Below are positions 13,101-25,473 of a stretch of 64,000 nt of DNA, piece after piece. Origin of the DNA: Siphonodentalium dalli (taxonomy: Eukaryota > Mollusca > Scaphopoda > Gadilida > Siphonodentaliidae). A program made the translations under genes and the position numbers. Where the stretch lies: positions 146,023,797 through 146,087,796 of the forward strand of contig CP136064.1 in assembly GCA_032622095.1 (NCBI GenBank), given 5' to 3'. Below the pieces are notes generated by a model that had not been told where the DNA came from, did no database searches, and saw nothing but the letters and a program-made list of their open reading frames with translations. The stretch's first letter is position 1. Each line of letters opens with the position of its first letter.

Positions 13101-16100
13101 GCTACAGGTCGTTGCGTTGGTCGGAAGTTTATGAAATTTGTCATGGATGTTTACACTGACATGTAGATGGGAACGAGTGATTTTGGAGTCGTTCGGCCAA
13201 AAAACATGGCTGCCAGCAGCCATCTTGGATTTTACTCTTTGCATTTCTAAATCCTTTGGCGCGGGCTACAGGTTGTACCTTGGTCTAATCTTTATGAAAT
13301 TTGTCATGAATGTTGACATTGACATGTAGATGGGAATGAGTCATTTTGGGGTCATTCGGCCAAAAAACATGGCCGCTGGCAGCCATCTTGGATTTCAAGA
13401 TTCAATCCATTGGCGCGGGCTAAAGGTCGTACTATTCGTCTGATCATCATGAAATTTGTCATGGATGTTAATAATGACATGTAGATGGGAACGAGTGATT
13501 TTGGGGTCGTTCGGCCAAAAAACATGGCCGCCAGCAGCTATCTTGGATTTTACTCTTTGCATGACTAAATCCTTTGGTGCGGGCTACATGTCGTAGCTTT
13601 GGTCAGATGGTCATGAAATTTGTCATGGATGATAACAATGACATGTAGATGGGAAAGAGTCGTTTTGGGGTCATTCTGTCCAAAAACATGTCCGCCAGCA
13701 GCCATCTTGGATTTTACTCTTTGCATGACTAAATCCTTTCGCGCGGGCCATTTTGGATTTCAAAATTCAATCCATTAGCGCGGTCTACAGGTCGTACTGT
13801 TCGTCTGATCATCATGAAGTTTGTAGGTCGTAGCTTTGGTCAGATCTTCATAAAATTTGTCATGGATGTTAACAATGACACGTAGATGGGAACGAGTCCT
13901 TTTGGGGTCAATTGGCCAAAAAACATGGCCGCCAGCAGCCATCTTGTATTTTACTCTTTGCATCACTAAATCCTTTGGCGCAGGTTAGACATTTCAATTA
14001 GCAACTTTCCTGTTCCTCCATTTACTGTCAACCATTAAATTATTCCCCTACCTAAGTTGAGCTACAGTGTCATTGACACTTTCATTGGGTTATTCGGACA
14101 AAAAACATGGCCGCCAGCAGCCATCTTGGATTTTACTCTTTGTATGACTAAATCCTTTAGCACGGGCTACAGGTCGTACCTTTAGTTTGATCATCATGAA
14201 ATTTGTCATGGCTGTTGAAATTGGAATGTAGATGGGAACGAGTCATTTTGGGGTCATTCGTACAAAAAACATGGCCGCCAGTGGCCATCTTTTTTTCAAA
14301 ATTCAATCCATTAGCACGGGCCACAGGTCGCATTGTTCGTCTGATCATCATGAAATTTGTTATGGATGTTAATATTGACATGTAGATGAGAACGAGTAAT
14401 TTTGGGTTCATTCAGCCCAAAAACATGGCCGCCAGCAGCCATCTTGGATTTTACTCTTTGTATGACTAAATCCTTTAGCACGGGCTACAGATCATACCTT
14501 TAGTCTGATCATCATTAAATTTGACATGGATGTTAACAATGACATGAAGATTGGAACGAGTCATTTTGGGGTCATTCGGCCAAAAAACATGGCCGCCAGC
14601 AGCCGTCTTGTATTTTACTCTTTGTATGACTAAATCGTTTAGCACGGGCTACAGGTCGTACCTTTAGTCTGATCATCATGAAATTTGTCATGGCTGTTGA
14701 AATTGAAATGTAGATGGGAACGAGTCATTTTGGGGTCATTCGTACAAAAAACATGGCCGCCAGTGGCCATCTTTGATTTCAAAATTCAATCCATTAGCAC
14801 GGGCCACAGGTCGTACTGTTTATCTGATCATCATGAAATTTGTCATGGATGTTAATATTGACATGTAGATGGGAAACGAGTCATTTTGTGGTCATTCGGC
14901 CCCAAAACATGACCGCCAGCAGCCAACTTGAATTTTACTCTTTGTATGACTAAATCCTTTAGCACGGGCTACAGGTCGTACCTTTAGACTGATCATCATA
15001 AAATTTGTCATGGATGTTAATAATGACATGTAGATGGGAACGAGTCATTTTGGGGTCATTCAGCCAAAAAACATGGCTGCTAGCAGCCACCTTGGATTTT
15101 ACTCTTTGTATGACTAAATCCTTTAGCACGGGGTACAGGTCGTACCTTTAGTCGGATCATCATGAAATTTGCCATGGATGTTAATAATGACATGTAGATG
15201 GGAACGAGTCATTTTGGGATCATTCGGCCAAAAAACATGGCCGCCAGCAGCCATCTTGGATTTTACTCTGTGTGTGACTAAATTCTTTACTGCTCATTTT
15301 TACACTCCTTTTTAATCTCTCTATTCATTGCTCATCTCAAAAAAAATACCTTCTTTACAAAGTTGAGCACTTTCATTTTTATTATTATTATAAAAGTTAA
15401 AAATAAATTTAAAAAAACAACTTTTTTTTTCAATTTGTTTTTCGAAAAAGGGTCATAACTCCTTTAAAATTAATCGGATCAAACCATATTCGAACTCGAT
15501 CTGTATTTTTGGCTGAGAAACCCATATACAAAATTAGGTTTCGATCGGATAGAAAATGTTTGAGTTATCGCATTACTCGTAAAGTGTCTACGGACAGACA
15601 TACAGACAGACGGACGGACAGACAGACGGACGAACGACGAGTGGTCAATCCGGGCAACGACACTATGTTTACCATACTATGGTATGGGTAAACATAAAAA
15701 TTGATCATCCTTATACATCGTTATATGTTTCTATTCTCTTTTAGACTATTGTCTTGGGACAATTGTTGGTGGACGCCAACCATCCAGAGAGATTTGCGGA
15801 TCTTTTGGTGCATATAACAACCCTGTCCAAGGCACAAGCTGCTGCGAGTAGCAAACCTGATCCAGCAGGATACTTTTTCAACCAACACATTGACATTCTG
15901 TTCAGCCAGGAAGAGCTGAGCATTAGCTCAGGTCTTGGGCTAAGAAAAGAAAAACAATGAAAAAACCAAGTCTTGACAATAACAGATGGACTGCGGCAGA
16001 AGGTACATTTACATACACACCATCATTAATTAGCTATAGGTTATCGGCTGCAATAAGTAGAACGCTACCTGCATCATAAGTAACAAAAGCCAATAAGTGA

Positions 16101-19100
16101 AAAAGTCGGCCAATAAGTAGAAAGGTGGCCAATAAGTCAATGGTAACGTAAATGACATTGTATGTATTTAGCTCAATCGGCAAAGAATATTGGGTCAACA
16201 GAATATAGATTACACACATTTGAAGCATGTGTATTCTGAGTTATCGACAGTATTTTATTGAACCACGTGGTCTTTCTGTATATAATATAATAAAAAGAAA
16301 ACCTTTGTGTTATGAGTGAATACCGGAATTACCTCATACATGGTCACAGTGAGATACTGGAATCATCACTTGTGATGATTCCAGTATCTCACTGTGACCA
16401 CTCATTAGATACTTCCGGTATTCACTCAAAACACACAGGTATCCTCTATGCATAATAAATTTAAAAATCCATTCTCATCTTTTCTCATAAAAAGATGAGA
16501 ATGGATTTTTTTTCACTGCAATTGTTTTCCTCGACCAAAACCAGACCCACCCCATGGTTTCAACTGTTAAAGGGAGAAATTGTGGGCAAAAAAAATAATT
16601 ATAGAGCCCCCTCACTTGTATGAGGCTATAGCATGCACTACTATATGAATCAGATTGTTTCAATTCATTTTGAAGCTGTAATTTGTCTTAGAAATGATTT
16701 TGAAAAATAATTGCATGATATCAGAAAAAATCTGCATTCGGGGCTTGGGATGTATATTCTCACCACAGACACCCACACAGCGCAATAAGGAATTTGCTTC
16801 ACGCATAGTGATGTGAACATTTACGTCATGATGTCAACCTGTTTCTAAGCCATCAGTCACTTGATATTCCAATTCATATTTGTCCAAGATCATATAACAC
16901 TAGTAATCTACATTTGAATGAAATGCAAGCAATTTTCCTCATAACTAATTGAAATTATGACAACTTCAATTTTAAATGAATGTTACATAAGAACTATTTT
17001 CCTAACTACGATGTAGTTTTACTATGGTATAAATATTTTAACACACAAAATTTAACACACAAAATCACCTGGGTAGATTTACTATTTTAGTGTTTCTAAT
17101 ATATTTTCTCCATAAAACGTATTTATGCAGATTGTTGTAATTAATAAGCAATCAATGTCGTCATCGATGCATAAAACAGTCACATCTGTTAAAGGTACTC
17201 AATCTGAATTAACCCTCGCAGATTACTATTTCCTTGACTTCGGACTGCTGCGGAGGTAAAAAATATTTGATCCGGGTCGAGGAACCCACCAATCAAAGCT
17301 CAGCGTGATCAGATATAAATTTTTATAAGTCTATTATTTTAATTTTAGGTGGCCCAGTAAACAGCAGACGAGAATACTTTCTCTGGCCAAATTGCTGAAA
17401 AAGATGGATAACTCTAAAATTAAGTGGTTTTTTTTGTCAGATATTTGACAAACTGGCAATATTCATTGAACAAAAACTTGATAAAATACAGGTTTTTGTC
17501 GATTTTATGCTATAGTTGACTATGGTTAGTATTGATATATTTGAACAATTAATCGATTCTGACAACTGAAAAGGCATTTAAAAAAATCTTGTTGTTGTTG
17601 GAATCTGATGATATGGGGACCATCGAATCGGATTTAGTACTTTTAAAACTGCCATAATTAGAAAGAATGTTATAGTATAAACAAATATTTTTCTTAGACC
17701 AATCATAAATATTGGGTTGATTGCATGTTATTGTCGTACTAGTACTCTGTGTTATGTAAAGAAACAACATGTTATGTAAACAAACAGTACGTAAAAAATA
17801 TGTGATAAGCAAAAAAAAATTTAACATTGTGGAGACCCACTTAGAAATGTCACCAAGTTGTTTAGAACATACATGTACCGGTATAGCATTTGCTAATCAT
17901 TGCCTTTGAATGTTGAATGGGTCACTGTGAATCAATCTGCTAAAAAAATGTTGAATGTTTTGCATATTGCTCACTATTTACGTGCTGTATATAAATAAAC
18001 GCTTGACTCACACATGCAGTGTTTTGTGTATAATATCACACTCATAATTATACCCCCTTTTTTAAAAAAGGGGGGTATACTGTTTTGCACCTGTCCGTCC
18101 GTCCGTCCGTGCGTCTGTCCGTCCGTCCGATGTCTGTTCATGTCATAACTTGAACAGTAGTGCTCGGATCTCAATGAAATTTTGTATGGCTGTTCATTAC
18201 TATGAGGGCATTCAGTTTTGTTCGGATTTTCCATTCTAGAGTTATTCATCTTTGTTTATCTTTAAATGTTGGATTTTTGGTCTGTCTGGTGTCTGTTCAT
18301 GTCGTAACTTCAACAGTTGTGCTGGGATCTCAATGAAATTTGGTCTGGATGTTCACTACTATGAGGACATTAAAAAGAGGGTTCCATTTTTTTGTTCGGA
18401 TTTTCCATTCTAGAGTTATACATCTTCGTTTATCTGGAAATGTTGGCTTTTTGGTCGGTCTGGTGTCTCTTCATGTCGTAACTTCAACAGTTGTGCTGGG
18501 ATCTCAATGAAATTGGGTACGGATGTTCACTACTATGAGGACATTCAATAGAGGGTTCCATTGTTCTGTTCTGCTTTTCCATTCTAGAGTTATTCATCTT
18601 TGTTTATCTGGAAATGTTGGTTGTTTGGTCCATCCAATGTCTGTTCAGCTCATAACTTGATCAGTAATGCTCGGATCTCAACGAAATTTTGTATGGATGT
18701 TCATCACTATGAGGACATTTAATGGCACATTCAAATGTTTGTTTTGTTTTTATTGTTCTATAGTTACTCATCTTTGTTTATATGAAAATGCTGGTGTTTG
18801 GGTCCATCTGTCTGAGTATAGCCCTCATAAGTTATAGATATGCCCACACGAGGCGGTATGCCACGAGGGGGTATGGACCGGACGACAGTCCATCTCTTGT
18901 TTAATACTATCATTATACTATACTATCAGTATATTCTTGAACAAAATCAATATCCATTCATTTGTCCTCATTGTTTATTTCACCTGCACTGTTTGACATG
19001 TGAATAGGCTTTCTTCATTTCAGAGTACACCAAGGCAGATGCCGAAAGTGCAGATGGGAGGAACTGTCTCCAAAAGCTTGGCATTAAAAGTTATCCCTGA
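7104..19100 (+). CDS. Spliced host gene, six predicted internal/terminal exons, possible BEN-domain protein
   Basis: Predicted exons: 7104-7165, 7787-7855, 8687-8764, 10578-10651, 15745-16002 and 19024-19100. Each has AG before it and GT after it, and the phases chain correctly through the first five. The first exons encode a charged Gln/Lys/Glu-rich coiled coil. Exon 4 gives QLTYIGRELGIALLGKPSKQ. Exon 5 gives a helical segment rich in Leu and Ala, then ILFSQEELSISSG, a basic Lys/Arg cluster and PSLDNNRW. The LF-x-x-EEL-x-x-S-S...LD pattern resembles the start of a BEN DNA-binding domain; this is my inference and weak. Exon 5 appears to need one base more in a GGG run near 15938 to stay open into the basic cluster; otherwise it stops at 15958-15960. 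The start codon was not found. Exons are tiny and introns repeat-filled. Confidence 0.45.
8961..10025 (+). repeat. Dispersed repeat family R, left copy (hairpin-ended)
   Basis: Starts with the imperfect palindrome GTTTACCCATACC/ATAGTATGGTAAAC at 8963-8989, followed by a GTCTGTCTGT microsatellite, an AT-rich centre (9180-9290) and a unique tail up to about 10025. The whole unit recurs inverted at 11808-15695. It lies in the intron between host exons 3 and 4. I cannot assign a transposon superfamily. Confidence 0.75.
10325..10388. repeat. Perfect 27 bp hairpin
   Basis: Arms 10325-10351 and 10362-10388 are exact reverse complements, separated by a 10 bp spacer that itself repeats part of the arm (TGCAAGTTGG). 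It lies in the intron just upstream of host exon 4. Confidence 0.9.
11594..11634. repeat. Short perfect palindrome around CCTAGGCAATATT
   Basis: Arms of 16 bp (11594-11609 and 11619-11634) with a further ATTGCC in the loop. Intronic, function unknown. Confidence 0.8.
11808..15695 (-). repeat. Dispersed repeat family R, right copy, inverted, expanded by an internal satellite
   Basis: The reverse complement of the left copy. Its tail matches 11808-12570, its AT-rich centre is at about 12570-12620 and 15300-15440, its microsatellite (GACAGACGGACG) is at about 15595-15640, and its terminal hairpin is at 15667-15693. The difference from the left copy is about 2.6 kb of satellite placed at the AT-rich centre. 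Confidence 0.75.
12700..15290. repeat. ~160 bp satellite array, about 15 copies
   Basis: Each unit holds GATCATCATGAAATTTGTCA, then ATGACATGTAGATGGGAACG, then AAAAAACATGGCCGCCAGCA and AGCCATCTTGGATTTTACTC. Copies of the ACATGGCCGCC core lie about 150-235 bp apart, mostly 155-170, from 12880 to 15240. Units differ at several positions each, so the array is not freshly homogenised. It sits inside a host intron. Confidence 0.9.
16302..16440. repeat. MITE-like inverted repeat, arms of about 68 bp
   Basis: Left arm 16302-16369 and right arm 16372-16440 pair almost fully. The innermost 27 bp are exact, around GTGAGATACTGGAATCATCA; two blocks of about 14 bp in mid arm differ. The shape fits a foldback or miniature inverted-repeat transposon. 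No clear target duplication. Confidence 0.75.
16467..16512. repeat. Short hairpin, arms about 20 bp
   Basis: AAAAATCCATTCTCATCTTT pairs with AAAGATGAGAATGGATTTTT across a short loop, ending in a T run. Confidence 0.8.
18045..18900 (+). repeat. Hairpin-(GTCC)n-tandem array element
   Basis: Begins with the hairpin TATACCCCCTTTTTTAAAAA/AGGGGGGTATA (about 18050-18080), then a GTCC-rich microsatellite (18092-18129), then four units of about 165-175 bp starting near 18131, 18293, 18466 and 18640. Each unit carries GATCTCAATGAAATTTKGTA and CTACTATGAGGACATT. It ends near 18900 in a second, GC-rich tail. The same modular layout occurs at 8961, 15695 and 22750. Confidence 0.85.
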
Positions 19101-19915
19101 AGATCACCATTGCAAGGTGCCATAACAAAAAGGTGAGGTCACTTGAAATCATGTTCCATGTTCTCATCAACACTTGTATCAGTTTAAATGGAGGTTTTGT
19201 GTACCCTGACATTAGAGATGGTGAAAGATGCAAGTTTTTACTTGGCAGCAAACTCTTTCCATTCACTGAGATTTTGACTGAGAAAGGATCATTAACCAAC
19301 GATACACAATAGGTAAATTTGCCTTAGGGATAATCGACTCACCAAATGTTAATTTTTAACCCTTCTAGATTTACTACACCAGTCATGGGCCACTTACATC
19401 TTTATCGAGAAATACAAGCAACAACTAACTAAGGCCTTGTTAGGACTTGTCCAATCAGAATCAAGGAAAATGAGACAGTAAAATAGAGGTTTAAATTATA
19501 TCAAGATATATTATCAAGATTTATTACATGATCCTACACTTATTCCATTCAATAAACCCATTCTATAAATTGTGATATTAAACGTTTGTTTAATAACAGG
19601 AAATAGTGCCAGGTGACCTTTGACTTCCGGTTTGTCGTCTTTATACATTCCGTACGCTATGTCTCAGAATAATATGGTTTCCAATATTTTTTCCAATAAA
19701 TTATAATGAATGAAAAGTTTGAAAAGTTATATCATTAAATATACGCCATTATTTACGCCAAAGAGTCTTTATTTGTCTGGGACTATTTCTTTACGCGGCA
19801 AACAACTCATAGTTACATGAAACTCCATCGCAGGTCTTATATAGAAGCCGATGTTAGTTTCGCATCCCATTTGTTGATTTATGTATGTTTTGTCGAGGTT
19901 TTGGATCATGTAATA

Positions 19916-20055
19916 AATAGAATCTACAACTCGTCCCAGTTTATAACAGAGTTAACAAAACTCGTCCAGTAAATTAGGTCTGGGACGAGTCTTTCCTAAT
20001 TTATTGGACTCATTTTGTAAATTCCGCTATAAACTGGGAACTCGTTGTAGATCCT
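19916..20055. repeat. MITE-like inverted repeat, arms of about 62 bp
   Basis: Arms 19916-19978 and 19994-20055 pair with a few mismatches; both contain CCCAGTTTATA-type and CTACAAC sequences. The 15 bp loop repeats the GGGACGAGT motif found in the arms. Confidence 0.7.
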
Positions 20056-20379
20056 CTATATATATGCTTCACACCCATGAAAATTGTTTGTTCTATTCCA
20101 GGTTACTGCACCAGCTGTAACACCAGAAGAATGAGCTCTAGCTGTTATACATGTATATGTATTAATTCAAACATAATTAAATTCTACACATCATGGAAAT
20201 AGCATCTTCATAAATCTATTATCCCTTTTCTTTGTCATTTCAGACAAATGACTTCAATAATTCCTAGAGTTCCCATTTCAAGATTTTCAAATATATCTCA
20301 TACATATACCTCTCTTTTCGTATCCTTGGAAGACTTTTTTGGGTCATCAAAGGCTGTTTTTGTCGATTTATTTCAGACT

Positions 20380-20540
20380 CATTTTGAAGACTTATTTTGA
20401 AGACTATTTTAGACTTCGAACACTTTTTAAAAAAGTTTTTAAAGTCTTTGAAGACTAATTTTGATCACTCATTTAGTCTTCTAAGATTAAAATAAGTCTT
20501 CAAAACAAGTCTTTGAAGACTTAATTAGGTTTTGAAAGGC
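20380..20540. repeat. Cluster of GAAGACTT / AAGTCTTC motifs
   Basis: At least eight copies of GAAGACT or its complement AGTCTTC in 160 bp, in both orientations, able to form alternative hairpins. Function unknown. Confidence 0.7.
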
Positions 20541-20894
20541 AAAAATTCAAACAAACATAAAATGGATTCTGGAAGTTGTGATTGTGACCCTAATAACGCG
20601 CCTGCACTTCTATAATAATTGTAACGAAAGGTGTCGCTGCGATCGGGCGGCGGGATATGCCAATCTGCGGGATGGGATGGAATATGGAATAGAACGACAA
20701 TCTGCGGAACAGAATTTCAAATTGCGTGAAACGGTCGATATCTCGAGGAATACAGCACGTTGAGGGCTCCTTTTGGTGTCTAACGAAAGGCCGATATTCG
20801 CCCAAGCCACACATATTAACCCCGCCACTGACTGGACAGCAGAAGTTGCATTATTCAATCGACAACTGAGAACCTCCCCCGCGTATGACTGGCA

Positions 20895-21145
20895 GATAAT
20901 AAGTAAGAATTAAAAGATTAAGTTAGAGTTAAAATGTTAAGTTAGACTTGAAATATAAGAATTAAAATGTAAAGTTAGAATTAAAATGTTAAGTTAGAAT
21001 TAAAATATAAGAATTAAAATGTTAAGTTAGAATTAAAATGTTAAGTTAGAATTAAAATATAAGAATTAAAATATAAGAATTAAAATGTTAAGTTAGAATT
21101 AAAATATAAGAATTAAAATGTTATTAAAGTTAGAATTAAAATCTG
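20895..21145. repeat. AT-rich minisatellite (GAATTAAAATGTTAAGTTA)n
   Basis: Irregular tandem copies of two alternating words, GAATTAAAATGTTAAGTTA and GAATTAAAATATAA. Confidence 0.9.
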
Positions 21146-22089
21146 TAGTTAGGATTATGAGGCTAATGCTCCAATTTATCAACCCATATCGGTATATATT
21201 TATCAGCTATTTTACATAAGAATAAGACAGGTACTCAGTGTTTCTTCTTCAGAATGTGTTTCACACTATATGACACCGAAAACGAAGGAATTATACGTTT
21301 ACCTGACTTAATTTTCAGTGATTACATGTTGATATTTACACGTTAACTCGCTATTTCCGAAATAGTATTATTTGTATCCACCTCGTTTGTGAACTGGAAG
21401 TGATCCCAAACATGTATGATGTATAAAACATGATGCACGGTATAGTTCTCTACTTATAATATTAATAGTTGTAATAGTATTACTCGATCACGATTGATGC
21501 AGAGTATGATAAAAGCCAAGCACCCTTCTGGTGTTAACATTATTACTGGACCATGGCGGTGATAGTATACATATACTAAACGTCCGTGCAACATTCTATT
21601 CTCATTCGCGAAAAAAAAACTTAGAAAATTGCAAATATATACTACACATAACATCCTTTCATCAATTTAGTTTTATCTGGATTCGCGAATTTTACCCCCC
21701 TCCCCCTCTGAATTTTGTGGAATTTGCCTAATGTCTGAACCCGCCCGAAGTGAGCTCTCTGGTGTGCAGGTTGCTTTGTGGTCAAGCTTTTTGGGCGATC
21801 AGACAGTATACCAACGTACCTGTATTTGCATTAAAGACGGATTATCTCTTTAAATAACAAATTTGAAATAGTTCCATTGGTCTAAAATAACAAGCAGTCG
21901 CAGACGGCGGTATCCCCCGCCGAAATGTGCAGTTGGGGAAGTGCATTGTCAATGTTTGCGTTCTCTGCCGAAATGTGCAGTTGTGGAAGTGCATTCTCGA
22001 CAAGATGTGGGATTTTGTCATAAAGCCTGGCTTGTGAACTCATTGTAGGACTGATATTTGTGGAAGTTAGCCATATGACGTCGTCCATT
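21146..22089. other. No gene recognised
   Basis: Short ORFs only. A small duplicated segment containing CCGAAATGTGCAGTTG (21919 and 21968) lies at the edge of the following array. Confidence 0.5.
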
Positions 22090-22755
22090 TGCACTAAGTC
22101 CAATAACTCTGCTGAAAATATCTGACCGGACCTGGTTTGCGAACTCGTTCTAGATACTGATCAAATGAGCCCTGTAACGTCGTCCATTTGCATGCAAAAA
22201 ATAAACAAAGTCCAATAACTCTGCTAAAAGTATCCGGCCACACCTGGTTTGCGAACTCGCTCTAGATAATAGTCATGTAAACTCATATACCAAAAATCTT
22301 TGAAATCCATGGACATGTGTGGAAATGAGCCCCGTGACGTCGTCCATTTGCATGCAAAATATAAATAAAGTCCAATAACTCGGCTCAAAATATCCGGCCG
22401 GACCTGGTTTGCGAACTCGCTCTAGATACTATTCATGTGAACTCATATACCAAGATCTTTGAAATCCGTTGACATTTGTGGAAATGTGCCCTGTAACGTC
22501 GTCTATTTGGTAAATTCTACAAAAATAATAAACAAAGTCCAATAACTCCGGTAAAAATATCCGACCGGACCTGGCTTGCAAACTCATGCTAGGTAATGGT
22601 CAGGTGAACCCGTATACCAAAAATCTTTGAAATCCGTTGACATTTGTTCAAGGTATGACTCTTACAAATTCGGGACGGACATACGGACGGACGGACAGAC
22701 GGACGGGGTCCATTATATCCCCGCAAATTTTCAATTTGGCGGGGGATATTAACTA
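22090..22755 (-). repeat. Tandem array-(GGAC)n-hairpin element
   Basis: Four units of about 110-180 bp, each with AAGTCCAATAACTCTGCT, GGACCTGGTTTGCGAACTCG and ATCTTTGAAATCCGTTGACA. They are followed by a GGACGGACGGACAGACGG microsatellite (22675-22707) and a terminal hairpin ATATCCCCGCAAATT/AATTTGGCGGGGGATAT. It is the same module order as the 18.0 kb element, in the opposite orientation. Confidence 0.85.
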
Positions 22756-25473
22756 TGAATTGAATATCTCTGTCCGGCTTTTTTGGTGGCTTAAAGAGTA
22801 CAATAGTCCACTGTTCATCCATTTATATATACACTAAATATATACAAAATAATACATGGCCTCCTTACATCGCAACATGGTGATCACATTGCTCAGATTG
22901 TTAATGTTATCGTGAACTGGGTCGCATATGTCGCCCAACAAATGCGAATATGGCCCTTTCAAATCTAGACAAGCGCCGATTTGTGCTTTGCGGACATAAA
23001 TGTCTTGTAAAGTTTGTCAGCTACTGCACGATAACGGTGATTTCTATATGCAGTGGGGTGGTATGTGGTTGGAATTATTAAAGTGCACGATACAGATTTG
23101 CCGCCCGACAAACACTGATATACTTCATTGCGCAGATAACAAACAGTGAATGCCTAAAATCGTGTTCATCATCTCGATGTTAGCATTGGCAAACACTTTG
23201 AATATATTGTCATGCATTTTAATAGTTGCATGTGTGATATGTATTGACGTAAGAACTGTTTCGTATTCAATGAAATGCTATTTAAATAAGACAATAGAAT
23301 CGAAGTGACTTAGTCGGACAGATGCGTAGCATAATATGCCATCCGACGCACATCGGACATGCTGCATCCAATTTAAAAAACGCGAATTTGCGAAATGTGC
23401 ACGGACTGCATGGGGAATGTAATGTCAGTGACTGTTGTGTCTATAGGTGCTGTGAAATGATTGCCCTTTAGAACAATTCAACTGAAAATCACTGAAGCCT
23501 GGTAATCACTGACACAAATGCTTATTCTTATATGTTAATTAAATGCAGTAACGCTCAATTTTCGTTAGTTTATCGACGATAGATATGTCCCGAATCGAGT
23601 ATTTACAATTGAACGTAGTTCAGACGATATTTTCTATGGAGTGGTATTAAAGGTCCATTTGCTTCAGATTTTCAGCGATGTTAATAGAATATCACATTTC
23701 TCCAGTTGGCATAGCGCTTGAGTACTATCAGTTTCACGCACCCGAACAAGTGCATGTACGTAGTATGTCTTTAAAGTGTTTTGTGAACAGTAAAATACTG
23801 TAACAACGATAACATATTACATCATGTAATTGCTCATGTGTCTGTTATTGACGTTAATGGACCAAAGCACGAACACATTTGCATGAGATATGTACATACA
23901 CATATTTTGAGATGGCATATGCATTCAAAAGTCACATAACTGACATTAATTACATGTAGCAGGAATGAACGCGTCTCGTTCTGATTGTGGAATAGAGAGC
24001 GTCCCGTATTCTTCTTCTGCATAATGGGACAGTCCATTAATTTCTCACGTTTCCATGAAATCATTACATTCACCAGAATGTGATAAAGACGGATATTTGT
24101 ATAATTGAAGATCTACTATACTTCGAATCTAACACTGTAGAAATACCACGGACATGTCACATACGAATCAGTTAACTAATGCTAAAGTTATCAATCAGAA
24201 ACCATCTCAGCCGGACGCACGTAGATGTAGACATGCTGATTACGATATTCCTCCAAAATCTATCGGGAAAAATTAGATATATATATACATATTGGTGAAC
24301 GAACTGACGGACGGATAAGCTGGTTCCAATATACCACCGCCACCCAACCATAAATGGTTGCGGGGTATAATAAGCTACTTATTATGATATAAATGTTACC
24401 TGATCACTCCACATCAATGCACGTATAATCGGAAGATTAATGAGAATGCTTTAATGTCGGTTCTCTTTAGCACTGCATATTTGCAGAATTTCAACATGGA
24501 AACACGACTCCAATTTGACGACTTCCCGATGTTGGACGTTCCTAACTCCGACAATATCCGTCCCTTTCTCAGAAGTCTTATCTCACATGGGCAGATAAAT
24601 TGCCATGTACTGCGATCAATGAACGTTGGATCCGAAGAATAAAATGAATTTCGCTGTATATTCACAAAGCAATCTACACGAGGTTTGACGTAACCGAGCA
24701 GAAAAGAGCATTCTCTGTAAGAAGATTCGCTATATGGCATGAATAAGGAGCGTTTGTTTCAATTTAGCTTTTTGATAAAACTTATATGACGTCGTATCAG
24801 TGGTGTTTTATTTTGTGAATATATAAAATGAGTCATTTCCAATTCGGCAAACATATACCAACGGAAAGAATTGGATGTCCATTTGCAGTATGCTACGGTT
24901 TATAACAATATACAAATTGTTCGTACGAAAAGTATGATGTTTGCATTTTTCTATGTGTTATCGTTGTTATCGCAAATGAAAGAATTGGATATACGTCGTC
25001 ATTACGTTAGATTAAGCATACATCTTATAACTAAGGCTTGTTTGATCCCATTAATGTAATGTTTGTATTTTGTTTGGTTGTATATGAGATGCAGTGCGTT
25101 GGAGATGCGAACGAAGATACAAAAGTGAAATGCACGCACGCAGAAAACTCATTACACACTATTCACGTTAAAATGATAATTTAGCACACACCATGGGCGA
25201 CAAAATTTACGAATCGGTGGGTTTATATTCAAATCCAAGTTATTTGGTTTATAACAGCTCCGATCTGGAAATGGTTGTTGGAATTCGATGGGCGTTCTGT
25301 CGAGTCCCGAGTGGAGTAATGATCATGGCCTGCCATATGGGTGCGTTCGAAACGGAGCCAGGTTCCATCCGCGGGTAGAATGTTGTAGCCGGAGAGAGGG
25401 TATTGACTAATTTTTGGCGTATATATATCTATAGAAATTCACAGGGGACCATCTAGATGATGCCAAAGGGGTG
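22756..25473. other. No gene recognised
   Basis: AT-rich DNA with isolated short ORFs lacking family signatures, including one of 108 codons on the minus strand at 24414-24740. A degraded end similar to the array elements (ACTGACGGACGG then a CGGGGTATAATAA tail) sits at about 24300-24370. Confidence 0.5.

Larger units (their letters stand above)
16003..18040. other. Intron, no gene; contains two hairpins
   Basis: Apart from the inverted repeats at 16302-16440 and 16467-16512, this is AT-rich sequence without recognisable coding or structural features. Confidence 0.5.
19101..20894. other. Non-coding downstream flank with hairpins
   Basis: No supported gene follows the last predicted exon. 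The stretch contains the inverted repeat at 19916-20055, the GAAGACTT cluster at 20380-20540 and a slightly GC-richer 300 bp (20570-20880). That GC-richer part has overlapping short ORFs on both strands and no recognisable domain. Confidence 0.5.

Noticed and set aside
12700-15290. CRISPR-like array
   Set aside because: Regular units but no short identical repeats with unique spacers; whole units are related, as in a satellite, and the context is eukaryotic.
20578-20858. Overlapping ORFs on both strands in a GC-richer patch
   Set aside because: No domain, no splice or promoter context; could be a transposon fragment but unsupported.
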